From Limnoperna fortunei (Eukaryota > Mollusca > Bivalvia > Mytilida > Modiolidae): DNA of 64,000 bases. A program made the translations under genes and the position numbers. Under the pieces are notes generated by a model. It did no database searches and was not told the origin of the DNA. It worked only from the letters and a program-made list of their open reading frames with translations. Positions 36,165 to 49,800 of this stretch are shown piece after piece. The stretch is from positions 72,950,993 through 73,014,992 of the forward strand of contig OX104115.1 in assembly GCA_944474755.1 (NCBI GenBank), written 5' to 3'. Within the stretch, counting starts at the first letter, position 1, and each line of letters starts with the position of its first letter.

Positions 36165-36860
36165 GGCCCCGTCGACCTTGAGGTCAAGGTCAAAGGTTAT
36201 CAACCAAGGTATGTGACACATCCCCTTGATATTATCTCCCCACATTCCATATATCAAAAGCCTACATCGAAATATAAAAATAAATTACAGCCCGGACATG
36301 AATTTGTCATTCAGAAAGCGATAATGTAACCTTAAGGTCAACGGTCAAGGTCAAAGGTCAACAACTACGGTATGCGACACATCGCCTTGATATGATCTAC
36401 CAACATTCCAAAAATCAAAAGCCTACCTCAAAAGATTAAAACGTTACAGTCTGCACATGAATTTGTCATTCAGAAAGCAATAACATGACCTTAAAGTTAA
36501 AGTTTAAGGTGACAGGTCAGCAACCACGGTATGTGACAAATCGCCTTGATATTATCTACCCACTTTCCAAAAATCAAGAGCCTATCTCAAAAGAAAAAAA
36601 GTTACAGCCCGGACATGAATTTGTCATTCAGAAAGCAATAATGTGACCTTAAGGTCAAAGTTCAAGGTCAAAGGTAAACAACCATGGTATGCGACCCATC
36701 ACTTTGATATTATCTACCATCATTCCAAATATCAAAAGCATACCTCAAAAGATAAAAAAAGTTACAGCCCGGACACGATAAGTTTGGACGGAAGGACGGA
36801 CAGACTGAAGTGGTGGGGCCCTAATAATCGACCTGACAACCTTAAAGCAATAATATAAGG
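36165..36860 (+). repeat. Tandem ~159-bp repeat element, pearl-like, with AGGTCA sites
   Basis: Four units share gaatttgtcattcagaaagc (36300, 36459, 36617; the last unit is truncated), a period near 159 bp. Each unit starts with a run of AGGTCA-type words, and the array ends in an ACGG-rich stretch (ggacggaaggacggacagac). A roughly 160-bp core repeated two to four times followed by ACGG microsatellite is the described layout of bivalve pearl elements. The assignment is from memory and is moderate. There is no coding capacity. Confidence 0.7.
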
Positions 36861-37507
36861 TATCCATCTCTTCCTGTACTTTTTGGGCCATTTTAAGGTT
36901 CGCTTCAATTAATTTTTCTATGTTCATTTTGGTTTATTCTATTTCTGTCTGAGAGACAAGACACTACTGGAGGGTTTTATTACTAATAATGCTTTAAAAA
37001 TAACACTCGACCTGAGGACTATATAGGAGTATGAAATTGAGGAAAAAGCAATCAGTGGCTACGTACGTATGTCTCATGGCATGACATACTGAGCTCTGTG
37101 TATCGAGTTTATACGGCGGAAAGGAAAGGCCCTCAAGTTGGTGTTGTCAGTTATAATACGTAACGATTGCCAGTGAACTCCGAAGCGTAATTTGTTTGGA
37201 AGGTTTCTCTTAGCATAGTAAAAACCCATATTGTAGTTTTCGAAAACAGATAAAGCGCATTGATGGACCTAAAAAAGGTTAACGTACCCGCCTTACCCAA
37301 TGCTCCATACATGCCCAGTGACAGTCAACACTGTGTTCACGTTGTTCCATCGATTTTCTTCTTTGATGTGTACTTTGTTAACTTTTTCCCGTACGTTGGA
37401 ACAACATTTGCTGGAATTAAGCTACAAAAATAATATCCATCAATGCAATTGGTACTTATTGGTTGTCTTTAAAGTCACTGATTGCAAAGGTCCTGCAGTA
37501 CGTGTTG
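36861..37507. other. Non-coding stretch
   Basis: No gene or repeat is recognised. The open frame 37300-37581 runs into the tandem repeat and has no domain. Confidence 0.4.
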
Positions 37508-37713
37508 TGGATAAAGACCATGAGTTTTATGGTTGTATAAGTATAGATATGCAATATAATCGTCACAGCTTGTTTTTGTAGATAAAGACCATGCGTGTTA
37601 TGGTTGTATAAGTACAGATATGCAATATAATTGTCACAGCTTGTTTTTGTAGATAAAGACCATGCGTGTTATGGTTGTATAAGTATAGATATGCAATATA
37701 ATCGTCACAGCTT
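37508..37713 (+). repeat. 71-bp tandem repeat, about three units
   Basis: The word ataaagaccatg recurs at 37511, 37582 and 37653. Each unit continues through ggttgtataagtaNagatat to cgtcacagctt. The units are nearly identical. Confidence 0.9.
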
Positions 37714-38261
37714 TTTTGAAAGAAATTCGTAAAATTTTATGGTAGACCTATGATATAACACACTTAAAACACTTTGTATTGTCTCCTAAAAGGTAACTAA
37801 CGTCATACCTTCATGCATATTCCTGTTTTTATAGGTAATTTTAATAAAGGATTTTACAAAAATTTTAAAAACTCTAGATTATGTTATTTGATGTCAAGTT
37901 GGGTCTATAATGACAGACTTATAAATGGGGCTAATATAACGCATCTTAAGTACAAGATTTGGCTGCTATAATTATAATTTTTATGTAACTTTTAAATTTA
38001 AGTTTATGTAAGATGTTGTGTAAAATGTATGGTTGTTGAGTAAACAGATTAAGTAAATTTATATATTTGTGTTACCATAAACGAGATAAACGTGACAGGA
38101 ACATAGCAAAAACAAAATTGTGTTGCTCTAAATCGCATCGAAAGGAGAAATAAGTTCATTAGATGGCATATGCATGATGCAGATTTCTGTTTAGTTTAAG
38201 CAAAATTTTGTTTCAAAATATCTTATCTTTAGTCATTCTTTTCCTGACGTAGCATGCTACC
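37714..38261. other. Non-coding stretch
   Basis: AT-rich and without supported features. Confidence 0.4.
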
Positions 38262-38360
38262 ATTGTATATGTTTGTTTATATCCGTATTTGTACGTGTTC
38301 TCTGACTTTTGGGTCGTGTTTTCCGGTCGGTTTGCTTGCTGTTTTTACCTTCTATGGTTG
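38262..38360 (+). repeat. Fragment related to the insertion at 8496-8650
   Basis: tgtttgtttatatccgtatt and tccggtcggtttgcttgctg align with the insert in LINE copy B at roughly three bases in four over about 72 bases. Both are in plus orientation. Confidence 0.5.
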
Positions 38361-39878
38361 GTTTCATTTAGTTTCGTGAGCATCAATTTTGTGGGTTGTG
38401 TAAAAACGACATGTCGTGGAATACTTAATTTCGTGGTTCGTACGTTGGTTATAGTTTACGTTTTATTTCTGTATTGACATCGTCTTTACAAATGTAAGAA
38501 TGTAAACACTTTTTTCATTTATATCATGCATTAAAACAAACTTTGACGTGTCATCATCTTAATTTTAGTATTTAAATTTTGCTGATTTCGAGCGTATACC
38601 AGAAGGTTATATAACTTGACTTTTAATCGAAATGAAACGTGCAAATAATTTCGTCTCTGACAATTGACATATTTATATAACAGTAACCTATGAAAACTTG
38701 AAATATTGTTTTACATGCATTTGACAATCAAGTGTTATTATCCTGGCACAATTCTGCACATAATTGGTAACATAAATAAAAAATGATCAGCGGGCTACAT
38801 TGTACCATTGTCACAGTTACGAAAGGGATATTTGTCAATGCAAATTATGAAACAGGGAAGCTGTTTACATAACATTATTTGATTTAAAAAAACGTGCTTT
38901 TGAATACACGTTCGAAAAGCGTGTATTTACAAATCTGTGATGGTTCCGACAAAAGCAACCCGTGACGAGTACTTGAATTCTGATTGCACCCTTAAAGTAA
39001 AGTTATCAAATTAGATGGTCATTATCCAGTGTTAAATTTGTGGTTCCTGTTTTTTTCTAGTATACTATCGCTGCCTTTTCTTATAGTCACTATCGTTTTC
39101 GTGATGTCTAGTTTACATTTCTAAACTAAAACGTTACTCAATACTACTACTATATTGTCCTTAAAGTTTTATAGAAGGCATCGTGTACTTGTCTTGGATC
39201 GTTCGGAGAGTTGCCAATACTTTTTCCTTTTCCAGAAGTAACGTGGACTACATGATTTAGGTTATATGTTGACCAAATTTGGTTGCATAATGTGTATTGA
39301 AGTTTTGCAGTGATATGAAATAATTAGAACAGACTCATCTAAAAATCATGTGATTGGAGTCCTAATTGTATATGACGAAAGATACTGGTAAGGTTGAACG
39401 TTAACAAGCGTTTTGAGAACACAAGGTTTGATAAAGAAAGTTTCTTTTAAAGCGTTCATATTTACACCAACAGGCACAAAATGTCTGCATTCAGTTGGTC
39501 AATATCCAAAACGATTGCCGTATGTTGGTAAATTTTACAACATGGATCCGTTACAGGCATTTTTAAGCAGTTATACTAACAATACATTTTAAAATGAAGA
39601 AACTGTTGTAGTTTGATTATAGAGGTTGTACTGCCTTTTATAAAAAAGTTAATGATTTTCAAAAACAATTACTGAGGTTTCTGTCGGTATCAACGATATT
39701 GTTTACTGAACTACATACAGTGTGTATACCTATAATGCTAACATGTTCGTTGCAAATGTTTTAACATTAGGTAAAAAGTGAAATAAATTAATTTAGACTA
39801 CTATTTCGTTTTATTTATCGTAACGTAAAATTTATTTAATGAAATGGATATTTCAACAGTTATGATGACCAAATGGAT
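38361..39878. other. Non-coding stretch
   Basis: No gene, RNA or repeat could be supported. Confidence 0.4.
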
Positions 39879-40205
39879 GTTTGTTTTACGTCCTGTGAGC
39901 AGTATTTTAGCTATATTGAGAACAAGTTTTCAACAATAATCAATTCAAAAAATATGGAGCAAAATGAACAAATTGGAATGCCATTGGATATGTATGGAGT
40001 ATTGGTAGAGACTGCAACAAGCCTACAATTAGCGACATCTACAACAGGGATATTGTATTGGGCAAGGAACATGGCAATTTCCAAACATATAATCCACTTT
40101 GGTCCGCACTCAGGCTTACCGAATTATGACCTGAAAACCCCACAACGAGAGGACATGTAATATCCGCCACCCGGTGACGCGCTGGGCAGCTCTGTGGTCT
40201 CACGC
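39879..40205 (-). repeat. Short interspersed repeat family 2, copy
   Basis: It begins on the tail side with cctgtgagcagtattttagc, and the natural 5' end is at cgcgctgggcagctctgtgg (right). The middle part is more diverged than in other copies. It lies about 600 bp upstream of the symporter promoter. Confidence 0.65.
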
Positions 40206-40813
40206 AACACTTCACAAAACATATGATCCATAACCTGTCCATTATATATTGATGTTGCAACGATTGGCGAACAAATAGTTTACATTGAATATTACCATAT
40301 TTTGCAAATTCATGTTAAATTTATTTCAGTGCATCTGCACTTTGACCAAACAGTATTGTGTATTGAAGAGTAGTTCAATAGTCAACATTTAGTGATTAGT
40401 TAAAATCTTTTATCTGTTGACAATATAGGATTTGTGCAAATGTCAATGACCTACTTTATATATAGTTACTAATACAAGTACTTTGACTTTGTGATTACTT
40501 TAAATGGAATGTAATGCTTATACAAATGAATACGTGGGTTTTCATTCGTTTTTAATATTATTTATTTTAACAGTCAGTAGGCTGTAGTTACATTTATAAA
40601 TTTTCTTTCTTTAATAAATGTTGCTTCAATTGGTTGCGCACAAATCAAGTAGCTGTTTCTAGCACTTTGATTGGTGGATTGTTTTTTTTTCGCAGTTTCC
40701 TCGGTGTTCGGTATTTTGTTATACCCTTCATTTCTGCTAGTGAAAAAACGGTGGAGCTGAGAAATCAAGATAATTGGATAATAGAAATATGTTTATTTAG
40801 TTTTGTTCGGTAG

Positions 40814-40820
40814 TATAAAA
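40814..40820 (+). promoter_or_regulatory. Probable TATA box of the symporter gene
   Basis: TATAAAA lies 36 bases before the ATG at 40856. If transcription starts about 30 bases downstream, the 5' untranslated region would be only 10-15 bases. The alternative is a further upstream non-coding exon that I cannot see. Confidence 0.5.
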
Positions 40821-40855
40821 CCAACTTTATATCAAACATTTATTAGCAGCTCAAC

Positions 40856-43800
40856 ATGGTTGAGACCTTGGCTACTTGGGACTTTGCAGTTTTAGCAGTA
40901 TACTTCGGCGTTGTTGTTGCAGTTGGAATTTGGGTAATTATTTTTAAAATTGTATTACGATTTGAATGAATTTGAATAAAATTTTACTCGTTTGTTCTAT
41001 TCATATAAAATAGTAATTCAACTGACACTGCCGTGATGGGATGGAATTAATGGGCAAGAAACTGTAAGTGTCGCTGAACTGAATTTAGAAATAGACGGAG
41101 AATCAATACAACTGTTGCGACTGTATTGAAACGACATTAACAAAGGCTATCTTTACCGTGCACGACCTTGTACCTTTGAAACAATTCTAAATCACCAGTG
41201 TTATACATAAAAATAAAAAAACATCAAAAATGATAAACAAATCTTCATGTATTTCTATAGTTAACTAAACATGGTTAAAATTATGCATGGCACTCAAAAC
41301 ATTGTATTACCTTCCATCAAAAGTGCTTAGTCATATATAAGCTATACTGTTAACACAACTGTTAACACAAAGACAGTGTGTATGAGAGTTACTGCGGACA
41401 TGAAGGGTGTAGACTACTCAAACCTTAAGTGCCAGGGATGTCCACTTTACCCTCCAAAGGAAGGGGCTTAACCGGGTACTAAGACTTCTTCCTCCAAAAC
41501 AATGGATGCCTTAATATATCTTTAACAAATAGCTTAAAGTGGTGCTGAAAGGCATTCGAACGAAAAAAAAAACCGGAAAACCGCGAATATTGTAGACATC
41601 ATTTATATCTCACTGAATATATCCGAAACAATGATATGCTTATAAAAATCTAATTTGTACTTATGTCGATTTTTCAGTTCTTTTATTCAAATTTTATTTA
41701 GCCAACTCGGATACCAAACATGACAAAAGATAATATATAAATTGCACATCTATTAACTACGAATTTTGTTTATATCAAAATCTGTTAAATAAAAAATATA
41801 TTTATCTCTGGGGAACGGTTGTCGAGACTTTAGAGGTAACAAATGTTGCATGTATACATTATTCAATCTTCCGCCGACAGGCACATGTTTTATCCTGAAT
41901 GTACAAATTAGTTAATGGCTGGACAATTTCTTGTCAACAAACAACGCTTTCGTTTCTGCCAGTTCATAAATGTTTTGACTTTCCTTAAGGAATAAAGACT
42001 TAAAAATGTCAGTCTTTCGACGTTCCATCTCTTTGTTTGCAAATATATATTTTTATTCACTTTTGTAAGTTTAAAATCTTTTTTCAGATTAAAAATATTA
42101 AAGCAAAGTAAAGACCTGCTATAATAAAGGATATGTAATAAATGAATTTCCTTCGTATTTTTTTTCAAACATGACAACTAAAAAACGTGAATCTTATAAA
42201 AGAAAATTAACATGTTTAACACCTAGAATTTCAAACATGATTGTATTTACTGACCGAGGACATGAGGATTCCGCAAATTATACAACACAGTTCACCAAGT
42301 ACGTATACAAGACAATTATCTATACGGCAAGCCCAAGCAGTCATACAAATCATGTTCAGATGCCGTACCTGCAAAAGTTCTGAAATTAACGACGACATGA
42401 CTCTCCTTTTGATTTCTTGCTGGGGATAAAAAGAAAAGCAACAGAAACCATTCAGCGTATGAAAATGTTCGAACAATAAAGATGCTATAATATTAATAAA
42501 AAATGCGACTTTGCGCACACTAAGAATTAAATGCTGTTCAGTGCGTTTTGGATATTTCCAAAAACAGATCAATTCATGTTTGATAATGACAACAAATATT
42601 GGGCGCCTTTTATGAACACAGCGTAGTTAAAGTAATCGCTTCGATATTTTAGTGCCTTTAAAGAGTGGATTCAAAGACTTTCAGTGATTCTTACGTAAGC
42701 TGATATATTATAATAACTAAAACTGTGTTACGTTTGATGGATACCAACCTTATTAACACGAGTCGTGAAATGGAAACCAAACAAACCAAGTAACCGAATC
42801 GCAAAGTAGGGCAGAAAGCTACGTAGGACACACGAAATTATAAGTAATTCATAACACTTTCACTATAATGTAAAGAAATGTAATCGGCCTTTGTATTGTT
42901 ACTTCGGTAATGACAGAGATTTAAGCCGTGCGTAGCACCTATTATGCGCCTGATATTTGTTTGAAATCTACATAAAGGTTAGTTTAACCTGCAAAAAGCA
43001 TAGCATTCTCCAATACGTTACCCACTATTGTTTTGATTATAATCTAGCAGCCCTAACGGAAAGGCTTCCAACATTCGATACCTGTGGTATATAAAAATGG
43101 AAATAACTGTTATTTAAAATATTCAATATTTGTCGCGAAAATTAGTAGTTATTTGATTACCTCTCCTCTTTTGTATACATTTTTTTGAAACTGTTTTAAT
43201 GACTGTTGAACATTTTGTTCGTAGTCAACATGCAGACCAAACAGAGGAAATGTAACTGGATACTTTTTGGCGGGAAAGACAATGCATTGGATACCAGTAT
43301 GTTGTGTTTTAGTAGATTGTTGCTGTAAAAGTAAATTTAGTTCAAACTTAAAAAGCTATGCCTTTTCCAGTAAAAGTCAGTATGACACTTAGACATGTTT
43401 TTTTTTCTTTTTTTCAGTAACTATAATAAGAAATCTTTTAATGAAGTGGTTTTCCTTGAGTTGTTTTGAAGTTAATAATCCTTTTGTACATAAAATCTTG
43501 TACTTGCACTATTAAGATTCTTTGGCAAGTTTAGTTTATATTAAAAATGCATGACAACTGCAAGTTGTACTCGTCAATTGTTTTTGCCAATATAGTGACA
43601 CGTAAATAGCTTTTAATATATAATTATGGTCTTTTAATAAAAAAATGATCAATTTGGTAGAAAATGTATTGAACGAAAGTTAAAAGGCTATAATTGATTA
43701 TTATAATATTCTTTCATAAATATGTTGTATTTATGGACATTTTGAAAATTTACATAAACATCTGATAGAATTGTCTTCTTTCTATTTATCCGACAACTTT

Positions 43801-46800
43801 TTCATAATAACCTTGTCAATTTTACATATAGCAACAATTTAAGTTTTTAAAATAAACAATAATTTTTACTGAAGTTTGCTAGTTTCTTTGATTAACCATG
43901 ATTACATACTGGATATGATTTGGCTGAAAGGTATGAAATATTCACACAAATCTATTATAAGTAAGAATTAGTGTTCCAGGTATTCATTTGAGGTAGAGGT
44001 AGTTATTCTGTCAACTATGTTCTAGTTAGTTTTTTGCAAAACTGTTCAACTGTTGTATAGTTTTAATTATGTGACATATTGTGACCAATGAAATATTTTA
44101 AATAAAACAAAATCATAATAAATATTAGCAATAGCAAAGACAACAATATAGTTGTTTTAATGCATTACACGTAACGTTATCATAATTTGTTTTAATAGAT
44201 TTTACCTACATTGGCCATAGGGAACGTTTCAGTTTGCATTATATGTCATAACCAACGGAATAACGATTTGACCAACTAAATATAATTGAGAAACAGACAA
44301 AATTGGATCAAGGTGGATTGAACATAACGAAGGAAAACTACGATGAAAACAAACAAAGAACAAAAAAAAACACTACATGCATTTATTTGACACCACAGAA
44401 ATTAAAAATCTGAATAGACTGTTATGACTATATCAAATGCATTTATATATTAACATGTTTTTTAGATTGGAGCTTCAATTTATGCAAGCAACATTGGAGC
44501 TCCTATGTTTATTGGTATAGCGGGATTAGCAGCCGCGTCGGGAGTAGCTGTTACGATATACGAGTGGCATGTATGTAATACAATTTGTACAATAAAACTC
44601 AATGATACAGTTTAATGGAAAATAGGCATCAATAAAAATTATATTATTTTACACTATGTGTCATACTCTTTATGTCTATAATATTTTTGAAACGTTTTCT
44701 ACAAGTCATTCATGTTTTATAAACCTATTTAATATATATAAATCAACAAATGTGTTAGTATTATGTTATTGTAAGACTTTGTTCGCTATTGCTCTGTTTG
44801 TTTCAACCTCGACATATTTTTATGAATAACTCATTAACTTCAAGTAAATCGACATGAAAACAATTCATACATGTGTTTGAGGTTAAAAAATAACTTAAAA
44901 CGACAAAACAAACAACTTCAAAACCACTCAAAACAAAAGATCATAAACTGCATCTACTGGCTAAGGATAATCATCTATGAAACTAAAGTGGCAAATTTGA
45001 ACCTGTTGATGACATTTCAACTCTTCTCGATTCGATTTATCCCATAAGCAATACAAAATAACAGAAACATGACTGTTTTTACTGCCAACCAACACTTTTT
45101 AAATTAGAGTAAGGAAATAAGATATGTCACTCCAATATTCAAATTCAGAACCTGACTACATAGGTGTTATGTGCTAAGCAGAGAACAACACGAAACGGGA
45201 GACAAGATTAGTACTAAATTACATAACTTGCAATTGTATAATAATTAATTATTATGTATTTAAGACCCTATAGACACTAATCGTTTAGGGCAACTTCCAC
45301 GTTTCTGCTTTTTTCCCCTTTTTCATTAATTCTGTTCTTAATTTGACTATAAAAAAGTAATTTATTCTATTTTCAGGCAGTGTTTTTCTTAATTGCGCTT
45401 GGTTGGGTATTTGATCCAGTTTATATTGCTTGCGGGGTAAGCATTTGAACAAATTTAATCATTTGTCTTCAAAGAACATTGATATAACTTTAAGTTATAT
45501 CATGCGTTGATTGATTGATTGAAGTTTTGCTTTCCGTCCAGTGAGCAGTATTCAGCTTTATTCAGAATGGGCAAAATTAAAAACAAACAATAAATCTATT
45601 CGGGAAAGATGGACCTAAGGGAAAAAATTCAAATTGCACAGGGAAAGTATGGGTATGAGTAGGGGAAGAAAATTTAGACTTTCGTAGTGGCTAAAACGAA
45701 CATACTCTAACGGACATCTATAAAATGGGTCTTTATCGTGCAAGTAGCTTGGCACTCTCCAAACACGTTACTCACTGTGGTCCGTGCACAGGCTTTCCCA
45801 TATCCGCCACCTGGAGAAGCGCTGGGCAGCTCTGTGGTGTTGATGAGGCGATACGAAATAAATGTCTTAACAACGACATAAACAAAAACCAAACAATATA
45901 TCAGTTAGTCTTGACTTGCCATAAGTGACCTAATTATAAAGCTTTGATAAAATTTTCTTAGTGGGCACAGGTGGATGACTACAACTCTTCTTTCATCTAT
46001 ATCATATCAAAAGACTTGTTTTATAAGAGTTAAAAGCCATTGTATACGAATGGAACCATTGTGTAAATCACTTGATTACTTGGTATAATTTCAATTAACC
46101 AAACATGTAAATGTTTTACCTCATTTATAATCATTTTAATGAATGGATAAATCAAGACTCGAGAAAGTTAATAGGTCATAATCGTAGATTTTATAACATA
46201 GAACTATGTAGCAAGTAAACGTACATACTACCTAGAACTATGTCCATTAATGCTCATTTCAGTTTCTTTAACAGCTTAACCTTTTTAGATATTTGTTAAC
46301 ATTGAGCGAAAACGATAATCAAAAAGCGACTGCTATTTTAGGCTTTTACCATGCCAGAGTATCTGAGGAAACGGTTGGGTGGAAAGAGGATCCGAACGTA
46401 TTGTGCTTTCTTTGCTCTTATCGGATTCATCTTCGTTAACATTTCGGTATTGTAATTGTAGTTACTGTGCATATACTGCTGTACTTATATGCAACGTAGA
46501 ATAGTGCATGCTGCGTTTATTTGTTTATTTATTTTTGAAGCAGAGAAACTTTAAATACTTGATTCATTAAGAGAACAATAAATGACATTCAATTGCATGC
46601 ATACGATTATCCCTTTTTTTTACTTTAACAAATTCAACTAATGTATATAAATTATTCAATTGTACTTTGGATATACTTGTTAGCAAACAAGGTTAGTTTC
46701 AGTGTTTGAATATGGTGAAGAAAGTATGGTTTAGTGCGCTGATTGTACAATATATATTGTTATACAGAATTTTTTGCAGACGGAATTGTATTCAGCTGCG

Positions 46801-49800
46801 ATATTTCTACAAAGGATACTGAACTGGAACATGTACTTGTGTGTTTTAGTAATTCTAGCGTTCACTGCACTTTTCACAGTTGTTGGTAAGACAAACCTTA
46901 CTAACTTCACGTTTATTAACTCATTCTTCATATTGAACAGAATATCTGAAACATATATTCACCTTGTTTCTGTTTAAATGATGTTTTTCTTTGTAGCAAT
47001 ATTTTTTCAAAGAATGAGACGCTGTCATGGATTATTATTGGACCAATAATATACCATTGTTTTTTGTTTTTTTTTAATCACCTGAGCAATATTTAAAATA
47101 TGTGTATTGAAAAATGTTGTGTAAACATTTATGATATTTAATCAAAGAATCTTGAGATTCGTCGACTTTTTATTTATATTACGTACAGGTGGCCTGGCCG
47201 CGGTAATATACACCGATACACTACAGTCTATTATTTTAGTGATAAGTGCATCTATTCTTTTTGTCATTGGTAAGTAAACAGCTATAATGAATTCCCTATA
47301 ATTGGTTTTAGGTTTCCAACACGACGGCCAATATGAGTATTTGCTGATTGATAACGATGAGGATTGTAGAAATAAACTATTTTTTAATTATTATCATCCT
47401 TATGAATAAAAACATATATTCCTTGGCTTTTGTTGCTGATTACTGATGTTAAGCAAGTTGATGGTCTAAATTCATCTATACTATTTTATTCATCTCAAAA
47501 AAAAAACAAGAGACAGCCAACAACGATTGATGATCCAAGATTTATGGTGCATGTACCTCCTTTAACACAGAACAGATAAACCATATAGATTAATTTCGTT
47601 TCCAAAAGCCATAATTAAGTTAGTATAGCGTACGATGTACATGTACATGTAGCTTAATGCCCAATTTAACTGTATTCCAAGGTACACACAATTTAATCGA
47701 CTTATTACTCGATAAATATTTTACAAATTTATTTCGGTTTTCAATATACACGGGTCTAATACGTGTCTGTTGTAATGTGGTACAACATATCTTGAAGCGA
47801 AGATGTTCTAACATGAAAGGCACTGTGGATTGAAAACGCATTGCGATAATTTTTTTTATAAATGAATGCCTTTAACAGTTACATCCCTATTTATTGTTTG
47901 CATGTTATACATAAAGATAAATAATACAATGAAGACACACATTTAAAAAAATCACGATATTAAAAGTAAGTAACTATATGTTTATTTATAGCTTTAATAA
48001 AAGTCGGGGGTTGGAATGAAGTATCAGCAAAATACATGGTCAGCGCAGCAAATTATACAATAGCTAATGAGACGTACTATTCATGTGGACTTCCTAGGAA
48101 AGACGCCATGCACATGTTCCGAGACCCTTCGACTGGTGATATACCATGGACAGGTGCGCTTACAGGGTTATCAGTCCTGGGAATGTACAACTGGTGCCAA
48201 GATCAGGTCGGAGCTTAATACATTTTTTTCTTTTTTCGTGTCACTGTCTGTGCACATGTACTGTATACGTCGGACAATAACATGCCAACTCGCATAAAAT
48301 TAAATACTGAGAGACTTGTTTTTGTCTATATCCATCCAACATTCAGTATAGTTACATGTTTGTCCTACATATGATTAATTTCAATTTTGAACACAAGGAC
48401 CATAATTCAATAGTTTTATGTCTTGTAGTTATTTTAGTGCGTCTGCTATTTATATCCTAATAGTTGGTTTAATAATCAACAGATAGATACTCATTCCCTT
48501 TTCTCTGTTGAAATATTTTCCAGAAAAACTTCTGTCAAAGACACGTGTTTTTACCTACGGCATTTTGAACTTGATTTCGTGGAAAATTTCATATGTTCGT
48601 AAATACTTCCTAAAGATGGAGCGAGAATTATGTTACTTTTATTATTTCTACATATGACATTTGTTTGTCCTACCTTTCTTCCAAGTTCTTTATTGGTTAT
48701 GCACAAATCGTTATTTCATATGCTACTCTATGGTTTGTTTGCAATGAATATATTACGCACTCATTTAGGAATATGCGAGCTATAATTTGTCAAATACATT
48801 TTGCAGATTCTTGTTCAGAGGACTTTGGCAGCGAAAAATATTGCTCACGCTAAAGGTGGTTCCCTTTTTGCCGCAGTGTTAAAACTCACAGGACTCTTTC
48901 TCTTTGTCTTTCCCGGAATGATCAGCAGGATATTATATCCTAGTATGTATTTAATTATAATTATATCTTCCAATTTAAATATTCCCAAGACAGACCATTT
49001 CGATAAATAATTATACAATGTTCAATTTGAAAGGTACTAGTTTATGGAATACATGTCAAATTTCTTTAATTTAAAAATGCATTGATTTATAAACAGTAAT
49101 ATCGTGTATGTAATATGTTTTTTTATCATTTATTCAAGATGAAATCGCCTGCGCAGATCCTGAAAAATGTTTTCAATTTTGTGGTAACAGAGCTGGCTGT
49201 AGCAATATAGCGTACCCGCTGCTAGTTATGCGGTTGTTACCCGATGGTAGGTGCCTTATCGTAATAACTTATTCAGCTATTTGTTTCCGTTTAATTTTCG
49301 TACTTGATTTACTTGCATTTTATTGGACAGAGGAAGAATTTAATTTTTTGTTTAAACGCTCTCGATGCACACATCTTTTTAATAAAGTTTTTTTATTCTA
49401 TCGTTGGTAAGACCTGGTTTACAAATGAATCAATGCAAACAAAATCGTATCCTATAAAAAATCTCTTTTCTTACACATGATGCAACCTACCAATACAATA
49501 TAGACTTTTAAAAGTTATATCATTCAGAAGGTTATAAACACACGTGTAGTATAATATGCAATGTATATCAACTCAAACTGGTAACAAAAGTAAGTTTGCT
49601 TGTGATGCATTCAAAGAAAGTGAAAACTAATTGTGGTAGTCTGAAATTGATGTCAGTCGATTTCAAATATAATACAGTTATCTCTGTTATAATGCAAGTC
49701 ATTTAATTTAATAAATTTTGTTCAGATAATTATGTCTACCTTTGAGATAAATTTAAGACAGGTTAATTGCTTAAATTGTGTGCACTGTCTTATTAAATTC

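Noticed and set aside
42231..42572. 113-residue minus-strand frame in symporter intron 1
   Set aside because: No start context, domain or splice support; a Cys- and hydrophobic-rich chance frame in AT-rich DNA.
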